Origin: CANKHA01 sp040877285
GTDB lineage: Bacteria > Pseudomonadota > Alphaproteobacteria > Rhizobiales > Xanthobacteraceae
Direction of reading: 5' to 3'
Length of the DNA stretch: 37,702 nt
Assembly: GCA_040877285.1 (NCBI GenBank)
Contig: JBBDNZ010000030.1
Location: forward strand, 1 to 37,702
Each line of letters starts with the position of its first letter. The stretch's first letter is position 1. The notes under the pieces were generated by a model. It made no database searches and was not told the origin of the DNA. It worked only from the letters and a program-made list of their open reading frames with translations. A program made the translations under genes and the position numbers. Of this stretch, positions 7,957-16,778 are shown in pieces.

Positions 7957-7982
7957 CATAGATGCGGCACCCGGGAGGAAAA

Positions 7983-10010
7983 ATGGCGGATCGTCCGCGC
8001 AAGGTCCTGGTGTGTTCCTGTGAGGACACGATGCGGCTCGATGCTGAGGCGTTGCGTCGCGGCTGCCGGGGAACCGAGGTTTCGACGGCGCGGCAACTTT
8101 GCCGTGCGGAAATCGAGCGCTTTCGCGTGACCGCGGCGCAGGGCGGGGCGATAACGGTTGCCTGTACTCAGGAGGCGCCGCTGTTCTCGGAAGTCGCCGC
8201 GGAGGCCGGCGGCGATGCGCAATTGATCTTCGCCAACATCCGCGAAACCGGCGGCTGGTCCACGGACAGCGCAAAAGCCGGACCGAAAATGGCGGCGCTG
8301 CTGGCGGCTGCCGCCGAGCCCGCGCCGGAGGTTCCTTTCGTCAGCCTGCAAAGCGAAGGCGTGATTCTGGTCTATGGCCGCGACGAGGGCGCGATCGAAA
8401 CCGCGCGTCTGCTCAAGGACCATCTTGACGTCACCGTGATGATCGCACCACCCGCCGCCGTGGCACCGCCGCGCACGACCGATTTCCCCGTGGTGAAAGG
8501 CAGGATTCGGGCGGCCAAAGGCCATCTCGGCGCTTTCGAGATCACCATTGATGAATTTGCCCCGCCCGCTCCAAGCTCGCGGGGAACGCTCGCCTTCGGG
8601 TCGGCGCGCGATGGAGCGGTGTCGCGCTGCGATATCATCTTGGATATTTCAGGCAGTGCGGCGCTCTTCCCCGCTCCCGAACTGCGCGAGGGCTATCTGC
8701 GCGCCGATCCCGGCGACCCCGCTGCCGTGCTGCGGGCGGCGCTGCGCGCGCGCGATCTCGTCGGCACCTTCGACAAGCCGCGTTATGTGCGATTCACCGA
8801 GGACCTTTGCGCTCATTCACGCTCGAAGATTGTCGGCTGCCACCGCTGCCTCGATCTCTGCCCGACCGGCGCGATCACGCCCGCGGGCGATCATGTGATG
8901 ATCGACGCCCAAATCTGCGCCGGCTGCGGCCAATGCGCGGCCGCCTGCCCCACGGGCGCCGCGTCCTACGCGCTGCCGCCGGCCGATATGCTGATGCGCA
9001 AGTTGCGCGTGTTGCTGGCGGCTTATCGCGAAGCCGGCGGCGCCAAGCCCGTGCTGTTGCTGCACGATGAAGCGCACGGCGCCGAACTGATCGACGCGCT
9101 GGCGCGCCACGGCGACGGCTTGCCCGCGAATGTACTGCCGGTGGCGGTCAACGAAGTCACGCAAGTGGGGCTCGAAGCGATCGCGGCCGCTTTCGCTTAT
9201 GGCGTCTCGGCGATGCGTTTCCTGCTGCGCGGCCGCGCGCGCCACGACACGGCGGGGCTGGTGAAAACGCTGGGACTAGCCGAGCCCATCCTCGCCGGGC
9301 TTGGCTTTGACGGGGCGCGGGTGGCAGCGATCGAAACCGACGATCCCGACGCGCTCGGCCAAGCGCTGCGCGGCCTGGAAGCGCCCGAGCCCGCGCCGCG
9401 CCCGGCAAGTTTCCAGCCGGTCGGGCCCAAGCGCGACGTGCTGCGGCTGGCTCTGCGCGAATTGCATCAGGCGGCGCCTGTGCCGGTCGACGTGGTCGCG
9501 CTGCCGCAAGATGCACCCTTCGGCAAGGTGGAACTCAATGCCGAAGGCTGTACGTTGTGTCTCTCCTGCGTCTCCGCCTGCCCGACCGGCGCATTGCTGG
9601 ACGATCCCGATAAGCCCATGTTGCGCTTTGTCGAGGACGCCTGCGTGCAATGCGGGCTGTGCCAGGCCACCTGCCCGGAGAAGGTCATCACGCTCGTGCC
9701 GCAAATCGATTTTCGCGCCGCTACCGCGGCCGCGCGCGTGCTCAAGGAGGAAGAGCCGTTCCGCTGCATCCGCTGCGACAAGCCCTTCGGCGTCAAAAGC
9801 ACGGTCGAGCGCATCGCCGCCAAGCTCGAAGGGCGGCATTGGATGTACAAGGGCTCCGCTCAGCGCCTCGACATCATCAAGATGTGCGACGACTGCCGCG
9901 TCGCGGCGGTGAGCGAGCAGGACTTCGACCCCTATGGCGCGCCCGCGCGCCCCGCCCCACGCACCACGGAAGATTATTTGCGCGAGCGAGAGGCCAAGGG
10001 GAAAGGGTGA
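7983..10010 (+). CDS. 4Fe-4S polyferredoxin-type protein of the formate dehydrogenase locus
   Basis: This 675-residue cytoplasmic protein has no signal peptide. It contains two pairs of 4Fe-4S motifs: GCHRCLDLCP with CAGCGQCAAACP near residues 285-323, and CTLCLSCVSACP with CVQCGLCQATCP near 523-564. Additional CIRC and MCDDC cysteine pairs lie near 595 and 636, and an N-terminal CSCED stretch near residue 11 could hold another site. The architecture suggests an electron carrier or redox scaffold. Divergence from the fdh operon implies it feeds electrons to or from formate dehydrogenase, or serves its maturation (inference). The ATG at 7983 is chosen over one at 7962 because GGGAGG lies 4-5 bases before it. 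Confidence 0.86.
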   Translation: MADRPRKVLVCSCEDTMRLDAEALRRGCRGTEVSTARQLCRAEIERFRVTAAQGGAITVACTQEAPLFSEVAAEAGGDAQLIFANIRETGGWSTDSAKAGPKMAALLAAAAEPAPEVPFVSLQSEGVILVYGRDEGAIETARLLKDHLDVTVMIAPPAAVAPPRTTDFPVVKGRIRAAKGHLGAFEITIDEFAPPAPSSRGTLAFGSARDGAVSRCDIILDISGSAALFPAPELREGYLRADPGDPAAVLRAALRARDLVGTFDKPRYVRFTEDLCAHSRSKIVGCHRCLDLCPTGAITPAGDHVMIDAQICAGCGQCAAACPTGAASYALPPADMLMRKLRVLLAAYREAGGAKPVLLLHDEAHGAELIDALARHGDGLPANVLPVAVNEVTQVGLEAIAAAFAYGVSAMRFLLRGRARHDTAGLVKTLGLAEPILAGLGFDGARVAAIETDDPDALGQALRGLEAPEPAPRPASFQPVGPKRDVLRLALRELHQAAPVPVDVVALPQDAPFGKVELNAEGCTLCLSCVSACPTGALLDDPDKPMLRFVEDACVQCGLCQATCPEKVITLVPQIDFRAATAAARVLKEEEPFRCIRCDKPFGVKSTVERIAAKLEGRHWMYKGSAQRLDIIKMCDDCRVAAVSEQDFDPYGAPARPAPRTTEDYLREREAKGKG

Positions 10011-10023
10011 TTCTACTATCCGC

Positions 10024-10117
10024 CCTCATCCTGAGGGGGCACGAAGTGCCCGTCTCGAAGGATAAGGGGGGCCTCATGCTTCGAGACGCGCCCTGACGGG
10101 CGCTCCTCAGTATGAGG
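10024..10117. repeat. 94-bp imperfect palindromic intergenic repeat
   Basis: The ends are near-mirror images: CCTCATCCTGAGG at 10024-10036 and CCTCAGTATGAGG at 10105-10117. The internal segments GTCTCGAAGGAT and ATGCTTCGAGAC also pair. The whole can fold into a long cruciform or RNA hairpin. Elements of this sequence type are scattered through intergenic regions of Bradyrhizobium-like genomes. Here it separates the polyferredoxin gene from the convergent cytochrome gene and could terminate transcription from both sides. Confidence 0.8.
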
Positions 10118-10139
10118 TATAGAGTCAGTGATGGAATCC

Positions 10140-11432
10140 CTACTTCCTCGTCACCTTCTCCAGAAACTTCACCAGCGTCGCGCGGTCATCGGGCGAGCCG
10201 ATGGTCTGCTCCGGCATCTTGGTGCCGGGCGTGTAGGTCATGGGGCCGACCTCGAACAGCTTGGCGACCGTCTCCGGCGTCCACACGATGTTAAGTTTCT
10301 TCAGCGCCGGCGAGAAATTGTAGCCGGGCAGCGTCGCGATCCTGCGGCCGAAGATGCCGTGGAGCGTCGGCCCGGCGCGATTGCCCTCGCCGGGGTTCAG
10401 CGTATGGCAGGCGACGCAGGCGCGGAAAACCTCGGCGCCCGGATCGCCGGTATAGGCCGCAAGCGGATCCTCGGGCGCGCCCATGGCCACTGCACCGATG
10501 TGATCGCCGCTCATCGCATCCCAGCGCCGGATCATGCGGTCGGTGCCGCCGGTGAGCAGCGTGCGGTTGTCGGGAAAGAAGGCGGCCGACCACACCGGCA
10601 GGCCGGGACCGACCAACGTGCGCTCGAGCTTGCGCCCCGCCCGCTCGATGATCGCCACCGAGCCGCGAATGCCCGCAGCGGCGACAAGCCGTCCATCGCC
10701 CGATATGGCGAGCGCAATGACCGGGGTCTGGCCGGCGCTTACCTCTCCGCGCAGCTCGCCCGAGGGTGAAAGGAAATAGACCTTTCCGTCTGCTCCGGCC
10801 GTGACGATTTCGCCGTCACGGGCGACGGCGACGGCATTGAGCGGTGTCGGAAGGGTTTTGACCACCGGCGAACCGGCGCCGGAAAGCGGCCAGATGCGCA
10901 GCGTCGCATCATAGCCGGCGCTCACCAGCGACCGGCCGTCGGGAGTAAAGGCGACGCCGTTGACGTTCTGCTGGTGGCCCTCGAAGACGCGCGAGATGCC
11001 GCTGGTCAGCGACCATAGCCGAATACCATGGTCCCATGACGCCGAAGCGAGCGACAGTCCGTCCGGCGAAAGTGCAAGACTGACCACCGTCGCCCGGTGT
11101 CCCTCCAGAACTGTAACGGGATTTGGCTGGCCGGGACGCCAGATGGCGATGCGCCCCTCCTCGCCCGCCGTAACCATGCGCCCGTCCTTGAGCATGGCCA
11201 CCGCATTGACCGCGCCTTCATGATAACGGAGCACCTGCTCGGCGGCGTTGCGCGTGAGCGACCAGCGGATAGCGGAGGTGTCGAAGCTGCCGGAAATGGC
11301 AACGGTGCCGTCCGCCGAGATAGCAAGCGCGCGCACCGGGCCGCCGTGGCCGCGCAATTGCGCCTGCACCGGTCCGAGCAGAACGGCCAAGACCGCCGTC
11401 ATTGTGCATAGCCGTAACGAAAGGATCAGCAT
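10140..11432 (-). CDS. exported WD40-repeat protein with C-terminal cytochrome c domain
   Basis: This protein of about 430 residues begins with a signal peptide ending near VQAQ, so it is periplasmic. Six or seven WD40-like repeats (residues 27-310; LEGHRATVVSLALSPDG and VFEGHQQNVNGVAFTPDG are clear) form a predicted propeller. The last 100 residues are a class I cytochrome c: heme motif CVACH at 341-345, the NRAGPTLHGIFGR region, and a methionine ligand in TKMPE near residue 408 (numbered from the GTG at 11438; subtract two from the ATG at 11432). The propeller presumably docks a redox partner while the heme carries one electron. It converges on the polyferredoxin gene; a link to periplasmic formate oxidation is inference. 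No strong ribosome-binding site separates the two possible starts. Confidence 0.9.
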   Translation of the reverse strand: MLILSLRLCTMTAVLAVLLGPVQAQLRGHGGPVRALAISADGTVAISGSFDTSAIRWSLTRNAAEQVLRYHEGAVNAVAMLKDGRMVTAGEEGRIAIWRPGQPNPVTVLEGHRATVVSLALSPDGLSLASASWDHGIRLWSLTSGISRVFEGHQQNVNGVAFTPDGRSLVSAGYDATLRIWPLSGAGSPVVKTLPTPLNAVAVARDGEIVTAGADGKVYFLSPSGELRGEVSAGQTPVIALAISGDGRLVAAAGIRGSVAIIERAGRKLERTLVGPGLPVWSAAFFPDNRTLLTGGTDRMIRRWDAMSGDHIGAVAMGAPEDPLAAYTGDPGAEVFRACVACHTLNPGEGNRAGPTLHGIFGRRIATLPGYNFSPALKKLNIVWTPETVAKLFEVGPMTYTPGTKMPEQTIGSPDDRATLVKFLEKVTRK

Positions 11433-11596
11433 ATCCACCGCATTCTTTACTCGAAGCGAGAGATTGCGGGCGCAACTCTACCGCAAAGCTCCCTCAGCTT
11501 GTGTTCCCCGAAGCGTGAGCGCAAGATGATACGTGTTGTCTTCAGTGTCTGGTCCTTAGTTTCTTATCATCGACGTTTGTCTTTTTGGGGGCTCCC

Positions 11597-11971
11597 ATGA
11601 ATCTGAATGCAAAGACGGCTGCCGTTGTACTTGGCGTGGTCTTCCTGGCGGTGGGGATCCTTGGCTTCTTCCCCAACCCGCTGGTCTCAGCCACCGGGCT
11701 TTTCGCAGTCGACACGGCGCACAACGTTGTCCATATCGTCAGCGGGCTCTTTCTTCTGGCCGGTGCCTACGCCGGACTAGGCTCTGCGCTGGCGCTGAAG
11801 ATCCTGGGCGTGGTCTATGCCATCGTGGCGATCTTGGGTTTGGTCGCCGGCGGCGACATGCTGCTTGGGATCATCATGATAAACCAAGCCGACAATTGGC
11901 TGCATGTTGTGCTTGCTGTCGTGATCCTCGCGGCAGGTTTCCTGCTGGAAGACGAGCCGGCAATGGCTTGA
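11597..11971 (+). CDS. DUF4383 family small membrane protein
   Basis: This 124-residue protein has four predicted membrane segments (about residues 8-26, 41-60, 66-88 and 98-116). The motif FAVDTAHNVVHIVSGLFLLAGAYAG between the first two is typical of DUF4383 proteins (conserved N-x-x-H). Function is unknown. The ATG at 11597 follows GGGGG about 5 bases upstream. The gene stands alone between the divergent cytochrome gene and the convergent moeA-type gene. Confidence 0.85.
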   Translation: MNLNAKTAAVVLGVVFLAVGILGFFPNPLVSATGLFAVDTAHNVVHIVSGLFLLAGAYAGLGSALALKILGVVYAIVAILGLVAGGDMLLGIIMINQADNWLHVVLAVVILAAGFLLEDEPAMA

Positions 11972-11972
11972 G

Positions 11973-11992
11973 CGGACGCTTCCGCGCGTCCG
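11973..11992. terminator. short hairpin between converging genes
   Basis: CGGACGC (11973-11979) pairs with GCGTCCG (11986-11992) across a 6-base loop, immediately after the DUF4383 stop and before the convergent gene end at 12008. There is no clean T-run, so terminator activity is uncertain. Confidence 0.35.
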
Positions 11993-12007
11993 AACGGCTA
12001 GACGAAA

Positions 12008-13972
12008 TCAATTTTTCGCCGGGCGCAAGCCCAGCGCCTGAAGCTTTTGCTTTGTGGCTTCTTCCTTCAACGCCGCGATGAAGGCGCTCACCGCTGGCCG
12101 TTCGCGGCGGTTTTCCACCAGCAAGAAATCATACGACTCCGGCGACAGCGGCAGGAATGCGAGATCGTAGAGCCGCGCGACGGACTCGATTGCCACGCCC
12201 CAATCGGCGCGGCCCTGCGCCACGGCGGCGGCGACCGCGTTGTGCGACTTCGGCTGATTGGCGTAGCCCGGCGGACGCGCACCAGAGAGCAAACGGTCGA
12301 TCAGAATGCGCGTGCCGGCGCCGGCATTGCGGTTGACCATGTGACAGCCGGAATCGGCGAGCGCGGTGTTCAGCGCCTCCTTCGCGCTCTTGCCGGCAAA
12401 GCGCGGGTCGTCCCGGCGGTGCAGCACGCCTTGCATGCGCTGCCAGCCGCGCACCAGCGTGAGTCCGTCTTTGGCAAGGTGCTCGTTGTAAATACCGGTT
12501 TCCGCGTCGAGCAGATGCACCGGCGCGAGATCGCATTCGGCGCGGCCGGCGGCGGCCACACCGCCGAGGCTGCCGATGGCGACCGTACGCGCCGTGACGC
12601 CCTGTTCGGCAAGCCGGTTCAATACGACGTCAAGCCCAATGCAATGACTTCCCATGATCACCAGATCGGGAAGCGGGGTCTTGCCGCCGATGAGCGTGAC
12701 GCGCGCGCGCGTTCCGGCATCTACGGTCGTGGCAAGCGCATCCACCTCGATGAAACCATCGGCTTGCGAAAAGGCCGTCACCGCCCCCGAACTCTTGGCG
12801 GAGGGAAAGGCAACAACGCCATCTTTGCCCGGCACGAGAGCGACCAGCACAAATTCCTTGCGACCCAGCTCGGAATTGACCCGAACGGTCAATTGAGCGT
12901 CGATGGTTTGCGCCGCTTCCGGAGCCAGACCGGCGCGGGCGCGGATTACTGGTGCGATAAAAGTATGGAACGTGAAGATCGCGGAGGTGGGAAAGCCCGG
13001 CAGCACGGCGACCGCTTTGCCGCTCGCCACCGCAAGGCATAACGGCTTGCCCGGTTTTAGCGCGACGCCATGCACCACGATGCCCGGATTGCCGAGCCGC
13101 GCCACCACGCGGTGAGAGAGATCGCCCGCCCCTTTCGATGTGCCGCCGCTGATGACGACCATATCGCAGTCCGCTAGCGCGCGTCGCACCGCCTTGTCGA
13201 GCGCGGCTTCGTCGTCTGGAAATGCGCCAAACGAAATGGCCTCGCCGCCGGCTTCTATCACCGCCGCGGCGAGAATCGCGCCGTTGCTGTCATAGACGCC
13301 CGCGGGATGCAGCGGCTGACCGAGCGGCACCAGTTCGTCGCCGGTGGAGAGCACGCCGACTTTCGGCCGCCGCACAGTATCGATCTCCGCAAGCCCGCAG
13401 GCGGCGAGCATGCCGATCTCGCGTGAGCCGATGCGCGTGCCCCGGCGCAGCAATGATTCTCCGCGGGCGATGTCGGAACCGGCATAGGCAATGAATTGTC
13501 CGGGCGAGACCGCGCGGCGGAGTTCGATAGCGGGCAATTGCGCATCGTCGATCGGCTCGGTGTGCTCGACCATCACCACCGCGTCCGCGCCGCGCGGCAG
13601 CATACCGCCGGTGGCGATGGTCGTGGCCGTTCCTGCTGCGACTTCTATTTTCGGCACGTAGCCGCAGGCGATCACTTCGCTGTTGAGGCGCAGGCGCTTC
13701 GGCGAAGCATCGCTCGCACCGACCGTATCAGCCGCGCGCACGGCAAAACCGTCCACGCCGGAGCGGTCGAACGGCGGCGCATCGACCGGCGCCACCACGT
13801 CGTGCGCGAGCGCGCACCCGAGCGCCGACGTCAGCAACACTTTTTCTGCCGCAAGCGGCGAGAGATCGAGATGATGCTCGAAGCGCGATTTTGCTTCCTC
13901 TGCTGAAACGACTTCCAGGAATTGCTCCTGGCGCGCCGCGCGGCGAACAGCATCGAGTAGACCGGCGCTCAT
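12008..13972 (-). CDS. MoeA-type molybdopterin molybdenumtransferase fused to a PBP-like domain
   Basis: The 654-residue product has a full MoeA module (residues 1 to about 410) with DRSGVDGFAVR (69-79), STGDE (209-213) and GGTSKGAGD (276-284), the motifs for binding adenylated molybdopterin and inserting molybdate. Residues from about 425 to the end are a periplasmic-binding-protein-like/LysR-substrate-like domain (LVIMGSHCIGLDVVLNRLA, LVRGWQRMQGVL, NRNAGAGTRILIDRLL). The MoeA-PBP arrangement is known in archaea and bacteria; the added domain may sense molybdate or tungstate or another ligand. There is no DNA-binding domain or signal peptide. Its start overlaps the stop of the upstream MoeA-like gene by 4 bases. 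It plausibly supplies the molybdenum cofactor to formate dehydrogenase. Confidence 0.92.
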   Translation of the reverse strand: MSAGLLDAVRRAARQEQFLEVVSAEEAKSRFEHHLDLSPLAAEKVLLTSALGCALAHDVVAPVDAPPFDRSGVDGFAVRAADTVGASDASPKRLRLNSEVIACGYVPKIEVAAGTATTIATGGMLPRGADAVVMVEHTEPIDDAQLPAIELRRAVSPGQFIAYAGSDIARGESLLRRGTRIGSREIGMLAACGLAEIDTVRRPKVGVLSTGDELVPLGQPLHPAGVYDSNGAILAAAVIEAGGEAISFGAFPDDEAALDKAVRRALADCDMVVISGGTSKGAGDLSHRVVARLGNPGIVVHGVALKPGKPLCLAVASGKAVAVLPGFPTSAIFTFHTFIAPVIRARAGLAPEAAQTIDAQLTVRVNSELGRKEFVLVALVPGKDGVVAFPSAKSSGAVTAFSQADGFIEVDALATTVDAGTRARVTLIGGKTPLPDLVIMGSHCIGLDVVLNRLAEQGVTARTVAIGSLGGVAAAGRAECDLAPVHLLDAETGIYNEHLAKDGLTLVRGWQRMQGVLHRRDDPRFAGKSAKEALNTALADSGCHMVNRNAGAGTRILIDRLLSGARPPGYANQPKSHNAVAAAVAQGRADWGVAIESVARLYDLAFLPLSPESYDFLLVENRRERPAVSAFIAALKEEATKQKLQALGLRPAKN

Positions 13973-15108
13973 GCCAGCAGCCTCACCGCAACCCGCGCGC
14001 CGGCGGGATAGCCTTCGCTATCGGCGGGAACGAGAATCCAGCCGTCGGCGCGCGCCAGCGTCGAAAAGGACAGATAGCCGCTCGCCAATGGTTCGGCCTG
14101 GTCACCGCTGCGGCGGACCGGAACGACTTCGGCCATGCCGACGGTCGATGTCACTTTGCGCGTGAGTTCCGCCATCGCCGGAGCTTCCTCCTCGCTGCGC
14201 GCCGCAAGCCGCCTGAACATCTGCCGCCCCAAGATCAGCCACACCGCCAGCGCCGCGTCGATACGGCCCGGTATGAGCAGCACAGGCCGCGCGCCAACGA
14301 AACCAAAGCCCGAAGTTTCGCCCGGGATAAGGCCGACGCCGTGAAATTCCACGCGTCCTATTTTAGCAAGCGTCGCGGCGCTTATGTCGGAAGTTTCGCT
14401 TCCGGTTCCGCCCAGAATAACAACCGCATCGCTTGTTACGTGCTGCAATGCCGCTTCGAGATGGCTCGCGGCCGGTTCGCCGCCGTCATCGAGAATGACG
14501 GCGGCGCCTTCGGCGGTCAGCGTATCGGCAAGCCATGCATAGCTTGCGGCTATGGCGGCGGTGCCGTTCGTGCGGCCGCGCGTCAGGCGAATACGCGGCT
14601 CGCGCACGCTCACCCGCAAAATTCCCGCCGCCGATAGCACCGCGCAGTCGATGGCGCGCAAGCGTTCGCCCGCGTGGCGCAGGGATTTTCCCGCTTCCAC
14701 GTCGCCGCCCGCGGACAATACACCCTCACCGGACGCGACCGGGGCCAGCGCTTCGGCGGTCTTGCCGCGGCAGACCACCGCCTCCACCGGCGCCACGGCG
14801 TCGGCGCCCTGCGGCACGGGCTCGCCTATCGCCACCCGCGCGGGAACGGCGGAAAGCGGCGCGGGCGCGTAGGAGCCGGCGTCGGCGGTTTCATTGGATT
14901 TGACCGCCCAGCCGTCGCGCAAGGCCAAGGCCGCGGCAGGCTGTCTCGCAGAGGCCGCGGCATCGGCGGCGAGGATGCGGCCGAGCGCGGCAACGGTGTT
15001 CACCTTCCGCGGCTCGACCGGGCGGACGCGCGCTTCAATGGCGGCAAGGGCTTCGGCCAGCGGGGTCAGCCGCACGATACGTTGCCCCGGCTCGGAATAC
15101 ACAACCAT
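13969..15108 (-). CDS. degenerate MoeA-like molybdopterin-binding protein
   Basis: This 379-residue protein follows the MoeA domain order but its motifs have drifted. ALRDGWAV replaces the usual RSxMDGYAV, VPQGADAV is retained, and GGTGSETSD stands where GGTSKGAGD is found in the neighbouring gene. It may bind the pterin without full catalytic activity or act as a partner of the MoeA-PBP protein downstream, to which it is coupled by a 4-base overlap. The ATG at 15108 is preferred; a TTG at 15144 would add 12 residues of non-conserved sequence. It is divergent from tusA with a 110-base gap. Confidence 0.83.
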   Translation of the reverse strand: MVVYSEPGQRIVRLTPLAEALAAIEARVRPVEPRKVNTVAALGRILAADAAASARQPAAALALRDGWAVKSNETADAGSYAPAPLSAVPARVAIGEPVPQGADAVAPVEAVVCRGKTAEALAPVASGEGVLSAGGDVEAGKSLRHAGERLRAIDCAVLSAAGILRVSVREPRIRLTRGRTNGTAAIAASYAWLADTLTAEGAAVILDDGGEPAASHLEAALQHVTSDAVVILGGTGSETSDISAATLAKIGRVEFHGVGLIPGETSGFGFVGARPVLLIPGRIDAALAVWLILGRQMFRRLAARSEEEAPAMAELTRKVTSTVGMAEVVPVRRSGDQAEPLASGYLSFSTLARADGWILVPADSEGYPAGARVAVRLLA

Positions 15109-15218
15109 CGCCGGTATCTGGCCGCGCGCTGCACCGCAGGTCAAGCACGGCCTGACGCCGGCTTGACGGCAGCCGCGGCAGACTGTCCAGTCCCGGCGCG
15201 ACAGAAACGGGAAGGCCG

Positions 15219-15443
15219 ATGGCGGAGAAGAAACTCAACCTGCGCGGGCTGAAATGCCCCCTGCCCGCTTTGCGCACGCGTAAAGCGCTGTCCGGCATGC
15301 CGGCCGGCGAGATCCTGATCGTGGAATGCACCGACCCGCTCACGGCCATCGACATCCCAAACCTGCTGCGGCAAACCGGGGATGTGTTAGAAGACACATC
15401 GCGCGATGTGGAGGCCATGAGCTTTCGCATCCGCAAATGCTAA
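15219..15443 (+). CDS. TusA/SirA-family sulfur carrier protein
   Basis: The 74-residue protein has the family signature LNLRGLKCPLPALRTRKAL, with Cys13 as the sulfur-accepting residue in the CPxP motif, and normal family length. TusA-like proteins pass persulfide sulfur to tRNA thiolation, molybdenum cofactor enzymes or sulfur oxidation. Here the divergent MoeA pair and the formate dehydrogenase locus suggest delivery of sulfur for the molybdenum cofactor; formate dehydrogenases need a terminal sulfido ligand added by FdhD, which is not in this window. GGGAAGG lies 4 bases before the ATG. Confidence 0.93.
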   Translation: MAEKKLNLRGLKCPLPALRTRKALSGMPAGEILIVECTDPLTAIDIPNLLRQTGDVLEDTSRDVEAMSFRIRKC

Positions 15444-15477
15444 AACGCGCCCATAAGCGTCCAGGGAGAAATCTGTA

Positions 15478-16554
15478 ATGACGTTGATCCTGTCCAACAA
15501 CGACGTTGAACAATTGCTGACCATGCGCGAATGCATCGACGTGCTGGAAGAGGCCTATGTGGAATTGGCCGACGGCCGCGGCGTCTCGCGCACGCGTTCC
15601 GATTGCCTCACCCCGACCACGCGGCAGGATGCGCATTACAGTCTCAAATCCATGGACGGGGTGATCCCCAAGCTAGGCATCGGCGCCATCCGTATCAATT
15701 CCGACATCGTCACCATGCCGAAAGTGGGCAACAATGTGCGCCGCGTGAAAGTGCCGGCGGCGCCGAACGACCGCTACGTCGGCCTGGTGCTGCTGTTCTC
15801 GACCGAGAACGGCGAGCCGCTGGCGATCATGCCGGACGGCGTCATGCAGCGCATCCGCGTCGGCGCAGCCAATGGACTCGGCGCGAAATTTCTCGCGCGC
15901 AAGAACGCGCAAAAGGTCGGCATTCTCGGGTCGGGCTGGCAGGCGGGAACGCAATTGATGGCGGTCTGCGCGGTGCGCGACATCCGCTCCATCCGCTGCT
16001 TCAGCCCCAACCGTGAACGGCGCGAGGCCTTCGCGAAAGAGATGAGCGGCATCTTAAATATCGAGGTGGTTCCGGTCGATCAGCCGGAAGCGGCGATCGG
16101 GGACGCCGACATCGCCATGTGCGCCAGCAACAGCATGGACGCCATCTTCTTCGAGCAGTGGATCAAGCCGGGCATGCACTTAAGCTCCATCAAATTGCCC
16201 GAGATCGAGATGAAGGCGATCAAGCGCGCCGACCGGGTGGTGATTCATACCCGCGACACCAAACCCATCACGGTGGTGAGCAGCGAGCTGCCGGACTCCG
16301 CCTCGACGTCCGAGGAAAAGCGCACCGCGCCGGCGGAAAGCGTGGACATCAAGAAATTCCCCACCCTGCCCGAAGTGGTGGCGGGAATGGCCAAGGCGCG
16401 GGTGAACGACGAAGAGGTTACTTGTTTCCTCAACAATCTCGGCCTCGGCTATCAATTCGCCGCCGCGGGTTCGGTGGTCTACCGCAAGGCCAAGGAACGC
16501 GGCATCGGCCACGAATTGCCGACGGACTGGTTCACCGAGGACGTGCATCCCTGA
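15478..16554 (+). CDS. ornithine cyclodeaminase / mu-crystallin family enzyme
   Basis: This 358-residue NAD(P)-dependent enzyme shows the family layout: an N-terminal dimerisation/substrate domain (DVEQLLTMRECIDVLEEAY, KLGIGAIRINSD) and a Rossmann domain with GILGSGWQAGTQL near residue 149. Members include ornithine cyclodeaminase, alanine dehydrogenase and ketimine reductases, and the substrate cannot be told here. Two features lie outside the plainest family core: an insertion around residues 285-297 (SASTSEEKRTAPAES) and a long C-terminus. It begins 34 bases after tusA with GGGAG about 10 bases upstream of the ATG, so it is probably co-transcribed. The link to sulfur or molybdenum metabolism is unclear. 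Confidence 0.88.
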   Translation: MTLILSNNDVEQLLTMRECIDVLEEAYVELADGRGVSRTRSDCLTPTTRQDAHYSLKSMDGVIPKLGIGAIRINSDIVTMPKVGNNVRRVKVPAAPNDRYVGLVLLFSTENGEPLAIMPDGVMQRIRVGAANGLGAKFLARKNAQKVGILGSGWQAGTQLMAVCAVRDIRSIRCFSPNRERREAFAKEMSGILNIEVVPVDQPEAAIGDADIAMCASNSMDAIFFEQWIKPGMHLSSIKLPEIEMKAIKRADRVVIHTRDTKPITVVSSELPDSASTSEEKRTAPAESVDIKKFPTLPEVVAGMAKARVNDEEVTCFLNNLGLGYQFAAAGSVVYRKAKERGIGHELPTDWFTEDVHP

Positions 16555-16761
16555 AGAATTGTCTCGTTCTGGTTTGTTTGCTGTTGTTTAGAATTCAGAC
16601 TCCAAACGGCGCGGCCAAACGACACGCTCATTGATCTCATTTATCTACTGCTCGCAGACAGGCTGTCACGCCGCAGCAAGATGCCTCTTGTGGCGTACGG
16701 AGCGTCAACAAAATTCCGAACAATTTTCATATCGTGGAAAATACGTAGAAACTCTGATATT

Positions 16762-16778
16762 GGTCAATTCCGTTGACC
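16762..16778. promoter_or_regulatory. inverted repeat GGTCAA-N5-TTGACC before the heme-protein gene
   Basis: Perfect 6-base arms at 16762-16767 and 16773-16778. The right arm is also the -35 element of a candidate promoter, so a bound regulator would block or assist polymerase. It sits in an AT-rich 267-base gap that otherwise shows nothing recognisable. Confidence 0.4.

Noticed and set aside
12047..13042. 331-codon plus-strand open frame opposite the MoeA-PBP gene
   Set aside because: Shadow frame with biased composition; the MoeA and PBP motifs are on the other strand.
15109..15218. Molybdenum-cofactor riboswitch upstream of the MoeA pair or tusA
   Set aside because: No recognisable conserved hairpin set; the gap is only 110 bases and GC-rich.
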